A DNA stretch of 64,000 bases from Isoetes taiwanensis (taxonomy: Eukaryota; Streptophyta; Lycopodiopsida; Isoetales; Isoetaceae): positions 1,357,467 through 1,421,466 of the forward strand of contig JAJEKV010000017.1 of the NCBI GenBank assembly GCA_021234155.1. Direction: 5' to 3'. Below the pieces are notes generated by a model, which ran no database searches, was not told the DNA's origin, and worked only from the letters and a program-made list of their open reading frames with translations. Below, piece by piece: positions 56,966 to 64,000 of this stretch (its first letter is position 1; every line of letters begins with the position of its first letter). The position numbers were made by a program, and so were the translations under genes.

Positions 56966-57042
56966 GTCAACATCTAGCAAAATAACAGGGGATTTCATTT
57001 GTGTTTCTTATACGCTTTTCAATATAGTTTTGCGGTGATATT

Positions 57043-57059
57043 GTAGGTTCAAGTCCTAC
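57043..57059 (+). other. tRNA T-arm-like hairpin
   Basis: GTAGG-TTCAAGT-CCTAC forms a perfect five-pair T stem with a seven-base loop, followed by a GCCTA acceptor-like stretch. No matching 5' half of a tRNA precedes it. It may be a fragment of an organelle-type tRNA gene inserted in the nucleus. Confidence 0.25.
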
Positions 57060-57297
57060 TAAGCCTAGCCCAAATCACCACTGGTTTCGCATTCATCCTG
57101 GACGTGATCCATCGCTGCGGTTTCGATGACCCATGTTGAAGGGGGATATCTATATCGGATCGTATACGTTCTGATCAAGGCTCGCGAATAACGAACTATG
57201 ATTTGGTTGATGTATTTGTTTGACTATACTAAATAGTATTTCTAGAGTGCGCATTTTTTTGGCCATTGATTTTTAGAAAATTCAGAATTAACACAAT

Positions 57298-57707
57298 TTT
57301 TTTAAGTTAACACAGACCATTACATCTAACACTGTTAAATTAAAATCCCCCTGAAACCCCCTTTGGTTTGGGTGCATATTCACACGGGGGGTGATGTAGG
57401 GTAGCGAGAGCCCTTAAAGTCGTATAATACATGTTATTAACACCCTTTAGTATATTGCTTCAAACCTTATAGTATTTTGCAAACCTTGTTGTACAATATA
57501 TCAAAACTTGTACGAGCATACCCCACAAACGAGGAACGCTCTCTACGGTCTAGATTGAGGAATAACTTACTAATATGCCCATCCAATAGCTCTCGATGCC
57601 AGGAGTCATCCCCTGCGTGAATATGCACCCAAACCAAAAGGGATTTCAGGGGGATTTTAATTTAACAGTATTGGATGTAATGGTTTGTGTTGATTTAAAA
57701 AAAATTT
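57298..57707. mobile_element. Foldback MITE with about 105 bp terminal inverted repeats
   Basis: Left arm 57298-57402 and right arm 57605-57707 are inverted copies: TTAAATTAAAATCCCCCTGA and TTTGGTTTGGGTGCATATTC occur in both, with a few substitutions. The loop of about 200 bp has no coding capacity. It lies inside the insertion that splits the dispersed repeat. No convincing target-site duplication was seen. Confidence 0.8.
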
Positions 57708-57743
57708 GGCCCCTCGGGGCCGTGGGAATTGTCTAGGAATTAA

Positions 57744-57880
57744 TGAACATAGTTGAGAGGTTTGTTCATTGGGCATAATATGGTACAAGAACATGCAATC
57801 TTAGAAACTTTCAACTTTTTAATTGTTTAATGGATCGTTCAATGTGGAATTCTTCAGCCCAAAATGCACTAGATTATAGA
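57744..57880. repeat. Dispersed repeat, copy 2, right part
   Basis: Resumes the homology to copy 1 at CATAGTTGAGAGG and ends at GCACTAGATTATA, where gypsy pol sequence begins. Confidence 0.8.
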
Positions 57881-60800
57881 ATATTAAGATAGAAATCATG
57901 TCCCTAACGAGCTCTTTAAGGAAGAAATAATCGGAATTGAACTGTATGTTTTTCAACTTAATAGAAATACTACCTTTTACTAGGCAAATATTGATTGTGA
58001 AAAGCGAGAAGTCACCTTTAACGCAGCTAATGGAGCTCGTGTAACTATAGCGGGCAAACATGGTTATTTCAATTATGCAGTGTATTTCGTTGCGTCAGTT
58101 GGATAAAGCAATCGAGAGGTATCAGGTTGCTATTGTTAGACTTGCGTCAATAGAGGCCAGGTCCAAACATGAAGAAGTCATTGAGAGCTTACCCAAAGCA
58201 ATTGCTGCCGTACTTTGTGAATTTCGCGACCTTTTTCCAAATGAGATTCAAAAGTTACCACCCTTCCGAGGCGTGGAATGTGAAATTACATTAGAGCCAG
58301 GTATTAAACCTACCAATAAGACTCCGTACGCATGAGTACACCGGAATTGGCAGAGCTTAAGAAGCAACTGCAAGAGCTTCGTAAGTTGGGATTCATTCAG
58401 CCAAGTGTATTACTCTTTGGTGCGCCTATCTTTTTTGTGAAGAAAAAGGATGGTACCTTACGTATGTGTATTGATTACAGGCAATTGAATAAGCACACAA
58501 TCAAGAACCGGTATGCTCTACCGTGCGCCGATGATCTCATGATCTTCGCTCAGGATATCACCAGATAAGAATTAAGGAGGATGACATCCATAAGTCCGCT
58601 TTTCTGACATGCTATGGGCACTATGAGTTTATTGTTATGCCTTTTGGGCTAACTAATGCCCTTGCTACATTCATGAGGTTGATGAGCAATGTCTTTTGCG
58701 AATATTTCGATGACTTTGTCATCATTTTCTTCGATGATATCCTCATTTACAGAAAACCTTGAAAGACCATGAGCGTCATCTTCAATTGGCCCTGTAGAAA
58801 TTGAGCCACCATCAACTTTATGCCAAGTTTTCCAAGTGTAGATTTGCAACCACCAAGGTCGATTATTTGGAACACATTGTTTCTGCTAAAGAGATAGCAA
58901 TAGATCCAGCCAAGATCGAGGCAGTAAAAGATTGGCCGGTCCCAACGAATGTGCCGGATCCGATCCACAGTTTTTTAGGCTTAGCAGGCTATTACCGCAA
59001 ATTTGTTAAGGAATTCACCAAGCTTGCAGCGCCTCTTACAGACCTTACAAAACATGAGAAGGTTAGGGATTGGATGGCACATTGGAAGGAGAAAGTCCAG
59101 GCCAGATTTCAGTCATTGAAGGATGCCTTGACAACTGCTCTAGTTCTTACCATGCCAGATTCTCAGAAAGATAAGTGGGTTACCACAGATGCCAGTAAGA
59201 TCGCCACATGCGGCTTATTAATGCAAGAAGGTACGGTAATCGTGTATGATTCTAGAAAGATGAATGATGCGGAGCAGCGATACCCCACGTATGACCAGGA
59301 ATTACTTGCGGTCATGCGTGCTTGCGTATATAGGGATATTACTTGCTTGGGAGACGATTCTAGTTGGATATGAATCACCAAAATCTCCAATACATTTTCA
59401 GGCGACTCCACCTCAATCTTAGACAGTGACGATAGATGGAATTTCTAGAGGAGTATGATTTTGAGGTAGTCTATAAGCCAGACAAGCAAAATGTTGTTGC
59501 TGATGCTCTCTCCAGACATCCATTGGTCACCCGAACGCATTGTAATGAGGAAGACAGAACAGATAAGGAGAGCGAAGCTTTTCGCCATTATAAGAAGGAA
59601 GGAAACATTCTTTATTGTAATAATAAGTTATGTATCCCCGAGACATCAGGAGTTCGCAAGCTCATTCTCCACGATACACATAACAGTCCTATAGCGGGCA
59701 TGCAGGGTTTATGAAGATATATTTTAAGATCCGCTCCAGCTATTTTTGGCCAGGAATGCAGAGGCACATTGCCCGATACATTAAGCAATGTCAGATATGT
59801 CAACAAACAAAGGCGGAACAATTGCGCATTCCAAGAGAATTACAACTCTTAGATATTTCTAATGCAAAGTGGGAAGTTATTACCATGAATTTCATTGTGG
59901 GGCTTCCACGCACTCTAAAGGGATTTGATGCATTGATAGTTGTGGTCGACAAGCTTTCTAAAATGGCGCATTTTTTGCCATGTCGAACCACGGATACTGC
60001 ATTAGAGACCGCCTTGTTATTCACAAGGGAGATATTCCGTCTCCATGGGATGCCCCGTACCATTATATTGGACTGGATCCTAAGTTTGTTAATGCTATTT
60101 GGAAAGATTTCTTCAACACTATTCAAACTAAGCTTGCCATGAGGACAACTTACTACCACAGACGGGCGGCCAAACCGAACGTACCAATCGCATAATATGC
60201 TACGTAACTATGTTTGGGACAAGCAATCTCAATGGGCAGATTATATCCATTTGTTGGAGTTTGCATATAACAGTACTAAATAAGAGTCTTCAATGATGTC
60301 CCCTTTTATGATCAACTATGGCTATCAATGCCTTACTTCAGACACGTGGCATAATCCAATTTCCAAGGTGGAAGTTTCTCAGCAGTTACTAACGGCTATG
60401 CAAGCCCTAGTCAGAGAAGTTCGAGGGTATTTATTTCCTGCCAGAACTCGGCAAAAGAGCCTTGCCGATAAGCATCGGACACCACTAGAATTTCAAGTTG
60501 GTGAGTTCATATAGCTAAAGATTAAGGTCAAACAGGCCAAGCTCAAAATTGGCAATTGTAAGAAGCTGGCACCTAGATGGGTCGGACCCTTTGAGATAAT
60601 TGAAAGGATAGGCTTCCAAGCCTACTGGTTAAATCTACTCGCACATTTGAACGTCCATAAAGTCTTTTCACCTGAGCCTTCTCAAGAAGCATACACCCAA
60701 TCCAAAAGAGATCCTTGATACGCCGACACTTCTGGAGATGACCGAAGATCAGTTGGAGATTGTGCCTGAGGCTCTCCTTGATCGTGCATATAAGCAAACC

Positions 60801-61524
60801 CACATGACTCAAATCTTGCAGTACTTGGTTAAGTGGAAACACTTACCAACAGAGGATGCAACCTGGGTTCTTAAGGCGGATTTGGATAAGGCTTACCCAG
60901 ACTTTATGCAACAGTGTCAAAGCCGAACCATTCATGATGCGATCGACTCCAACTCTAATGGTAAGCACTGTATTAGGGATCCGGCAGGGGTCATGTGAGT
61001 GTTCTATTCGACAGGGATCATATAAGGGGTTGGGTTAGATGCATCCTAGATGAGGAAATGGGCATATAGGCTTTCATGATAGGACGCATTCGTATATGGC
61101 TGTAATGGGAACATTGACGTTCCTTATGCCGGACAAAATGCAAGCCTTAGGCATGATAGGATTTCCTACGTTCCTATTTCTTTCTTTCTTAAGGGGGTGG
61201 CCCTTTCAACCACACTATCTTAATTATTGATTAATACTGATGTACTGTAATTATGTAGACCAGTAGCGCATACTGTGATATCTGCAAAAGAATTCAGGCC
61301 TTGTCTGGGGCTGCCTCTTGTTGTTTCATTTTGTCCACATGTGTGCTTTCCCTATAATCTTGTGTTGACAATTATTGTCTATTGTTAATGGACTCTGGTC
61401 CTAAAAGAACTCTGATCACCGATCACTTATGTAATTATGTATTACATTATGAAGTAAGTTTATTTTCTCTAACTTAATTGTTTTCTTATTAAACTAACCC
61501 AAATGCTGAGGACAACATTATTCC
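57881..61524 (+). pseudogene. Chromodomain Ty3/gypsy pol, 5'-truncated and frameshifted
   Basis: Domains in order, all on the plus strand. Protease end: IDCEKREVTF (about 57985-58020). Reverse transcriptase: [51 protein letters not shown], then [12 protein letters not shown] and [10 protein letters not shown], where the catalytic YxDD is FFDD. RNase H: WVTTDASKIATCGLL and VYKPDKQNVVADALSRH. Integrase: HDTHNSPIAG, CQICQQTKAEQ, core TMNFIVGLP (Asn for the catalytic Asp) and VVVDKLSKMAHFLP. Chromodomain: ILQYLVKWKHLPTEDATW and DLDKAYPDF (about 60805-60905), which places it among the chromoviruses. Frame changes near 58330, 58570, 58790, 59340, 59715 and 60050 plus stops show it is inactive. Gag and the 5' LTR are missing. 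Confidence 0.92.
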
Positions 61525-61536
61525 AAGGGGGGAGAA
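61525..61536 (+). other. Polypurine tract
   Basis: AAGGGGGGAGAA directly before the 3' LTR; primes plus-strand synthesis in LTR elements. Confidence 0.8.
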
Positions 61537-63447
61537 TGTGACGTTCCACGTATTTATATGGTATACGTATACATACTATGACACGTCACCAGGGTATAGG
61601 TAGACCCTTATGGGTCATTAGGGGATAACTTTGGTTAACCAAAAAGGGCTTTTATTAGCTATGCTAGGTTGTTAGTAAGTTAAATAACCTAATTAGACTG
61701 ATTAATCTTATTAAGGGTGAGATTCCATTATGGTGAACATTCTTTAATGACGTGGCATTAAAGTTCCTTAATTTAAGTAGCAATTTCTACGGGGTGATTC
61801 CACATATGAAACATAAAAAATCCACGTAGGACACATTAAAGGATCAAGAAAGAAAAATAGAACAAAAAAACAAAATAGAGATCCACGTGGCAATATTTGA
61901 GCAAGGGACACATATATTATTTTTAGGGCCAGCCAATATTGGCTGTCCTTTAAAAAAAACTCATGGCAACGCCACATAAGTATTTTTAATTAACTTCCAC
62001 TCAAGTGGAATGAATCACAACAACGACTTTTTGACATGGCAAAATTATATTGGGCAATTAATTAAAATTAAACATTTTAAAGTCCTAGTCGAATCTCACC
62101 CTAATTGATAATGTTAGCTGATTAGGGAGAGCCACCTGGCCCAAATCAATTGGCCAGGAGCAACTTGCTAAAAATTGGCGTCCAAATTGGGTCCCTACTA
62201 CCACTTTTGCCCAAATCGATTTGGGAAGAGTTGGAGAAAGGAGGAGCTACCAGCCACTGCAACCAGACCAGAAGAATGGAAGCCTTTCGTGATAACGGTT
62301 CTAACCAAGAGACTGGTAGTCCCTAGATAGCTTGTGCTTCAGCTAACCCTTGTATGATTAGATGGATGGTTAATTTCTCTATTATGTACTGTTAACATGA
62401 TGATGGATGCTTTTCTTATGATTATGTTCTCTCTTTTTATTTCTCCTGTGTGCCTGGGGTTAAGGGTGGGTAGAGACCTGAAAGCTTTCTAGTAGTAGAT
62501 ATGTCTCTAGATAGAACACTTAAGGCCTAGTAAATGCGGCCTATGCACAAGAGCCCACCTGACTGTGGATGCTATGTTGTGATTCAGCACCAGATAATGG
62601 GTATGATGGTGAAACGGGAGTGGGATCCTGCCTAGCTTGGCTACAGGATTCCTATGGTGTGCTAGGCTTATAGTCGGTCATTGAAGAGGGCCGGGATGGT
62701 CTGACACTCTTTGGGTTGCAGGATGAGTGCCTATATGGACGTCCTGGGGCTCGAATGGGCACGGTGAATTGGCCTTTAGATTTAGGGGAGTAAGTCGGGT
62801 ATGGATGCAGGGGCTGCAGATATGGCACGTGTGCTCTAGCACACCCAGGGATCCATCATGCCCGGAGAGGGTATGCCTCCCTTACCTGCCTCATCGTACT
62901 AGGCAGATATAACCTGGAGTAGTCTCATAGGGTGATTCCATGAGATTGCATCTCCGAAAGGCTACAACCACGCCATAGCATGTTTCAGCCTATCTGCAAA
63001 GTGTACACAGGAGGGTCGGATGGAGTGGACTACCCTAGCCATTGTTCTATGCCAGCCAATGCCATATTATACCTATGTCTGCTGTTATCTTGAGGCCTTG
63101 ACCCTCAGTTGACCCCCTGGAGTCTGAGCCCGGGGTAGAGCCCTTTATTGTTTATGTACCCTGTACTTGCATTGCTATTTATATGATAATGGATGGACCA
63201 CCCTTCGTGGTGGCATATTATTTGTGTATGATTGCTATGTGCTAATATGACGTACGCTTCCGCTGTATGGGATTCTCATAGAGGACGTGGGACAAATGAC
63301 ACCTCCCCGTTCCTCACCCAAACACTTGGCCATCCCAAGTGGTCCGAGTTAGACGGAGGGCCTTTTCATGATGATGTAGTCACCACGGGAGGGTAATTTC
63401 CCATATTTATATGATGGGAGCATCATATAGATTCTGGGAGCGTCACA
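61537..63447 (+). repeat. 3' LTR of the chromodomain gypsy element (1.9 kb)
   Basis: Starts TGTGACGTTCC after the polypurine tract and ends GGGAGCGTCACA, giving a perfect 7 bp terminal inverted pair TGTGACG/CGTCACA. Its right half matches the LTR fragment at 16330-17268, including the terminal GGGAGC[A/G]TCACA, which supports the end. Several reading frames inside are spurious. Confidence 0.8.
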
Positions 63448-64000
63448 TGTCTTATCCAAAGTCTCCTTCAATTTAGCACATAAGTTGCATATTGCAAAGC
63501 TCTTTGAAGTATCTGGAAGTGCACTTATTTCCTTCAAAATACCTTCTTGAGTACAATGAGAGGGCAACCTTTTTCCAACAACTGCCTTCTTGTTCATCCT
63601 CCTACTTTTGTGTGGCATACTCTTTGCATTGAATTCAACATACTTTTAAAATACCTCCCTTGCAGCCAAAATCCTAGCAGTTGGTCTCAATATGCCATCA
63701 TTACCAATGGAATGCAATCTTGCTCCCATTTTCATGATTTCTAAACCAATTATGCCAAGTTGATGTGGGAATACCATGGATAGCATGCTTTTTGACATAT
63801 CCACTTCTGCTCAAGTGAGAACCTTTTCTTACTTGGATTTCTTTCATCATGGTGTACATGTAGGTCCTCCCCTCATCATAAGTGTATTGTTGATAAGTTG
63901 CTTGTGATTCAACCAAGGTCAATACTAAAGAATGATACACATTTACTCTAATATTCCTCATTCTAAAGAATGATCCAACAACAATCCATTCCTCTAACCT
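63448..64000 (-). pseudogene. Family A transposase, second copy, cut by the gypsy LTR
   Basis: Minus-strand frames reproduce the order seen at 18.2-18.9 kb: a Tyr-rich segment (EGRTYMYTMMKEI), HAIHGIPTSTWHNWFRNHEN (compare AVTTILGISATTW), then AREVF, one stop, KYVEFNAKSMPHKS (compare FEKFVNYHAENMPHKS), VVGKRLPSHCTQEGILKEIS, and FAICNLCAKLKETLDKT (compare FSRCNICVELLDKLEK). It breaks off exactly at the LTR end at 63447. Part of the middle is shorter than in the first copy. It continues past the window edge at 64000. Confidence 0.65.

Overview
This is nuclear DNA from a vascular land plant with a transposon-rich genome. The evidence is two plant genes with GT-AG introns (a sugar-phosphate/nucleotide-sugar-type translocator and a CYP707A cytochrome P450), plant-type Ty1/copia and Ty3/gypsy retroelements, a tRNA-derived SINE, L1-like LINE ends and many AT-rich repeats. 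The species cannot be fixed from the sequence. The repeat density and the unusual transposase families would suit a large genome such as a gymnosperm, fern or lycophyte, but that is inference.

Layout. 1-7.5 kb: a heat-shock-type promoter on the minus strand (2286-2408), then an apparently intact nine-exon translocator gene on the plus strand (3599-6793). 7.5-17.3 kb: repeat debris, namely a copia LTR with an RNase H remnant, a LINE 3' end with a pentanucleotide tail, a 1.16 kb retroposon with target-site duplications, and the 3' part of a gypsy LTR. 17.4-35.3 kb: a nest at least three deep. A minus-strand transposase gene (family A) is split by a Ty3/gypsy element (18935-34694, TSD CCTTC). 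The 5' LTR of that element is itself split by a 10.3 kb terminal-inverted-repeat DNA transposon (19049-29358, TSD AAT). The 10.3 kb element carries a DDE-type transposase gene reading inward from its left end and, reading inward from its right end, one or more ORFs that include an FCP1/NIF-like phosphatase domain. 35.3-41.8 kb: AT-rich DNA studded with short CG-rich palindromes, a SINE with a perfect 14 bp TSD, an unidentified 139-residue ORF and a second, decayed FCP1-like locus. 41.9-43.7 kb: about 1.8 kb of almost pure pyrimidine. 43.7-48.5 kb: LINE remnants. 48.7-51.4 kb: an intact nine-exon CYP707A gene on the minus strand. 51.5-57.9 kb: LINE tails, a duplicated repeat, a foldback MITE and a possible zinc-finger gene. 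57.9-64 kb: a 5'-truncated chromodomain Ty3/gypsy element with a 1.9 kb 3' LTR, inserted in a second copy of the family A transposase.

Only the translocator and the P450 look like ordinary host genes. The P450 is expected to inactivate abscisic acid; the translocator is expected to move phosphorylated sugars or nucleotide sugars across an endomembrane. The points most worth following up are the 10.3 kb transposon with its phosphatase-domain cargo, a small ORF that begins with the exact first nine residues of histone H3, the palindrome family at 35-41 kb, and the heat-shock promoter with no recognised gene behind it.
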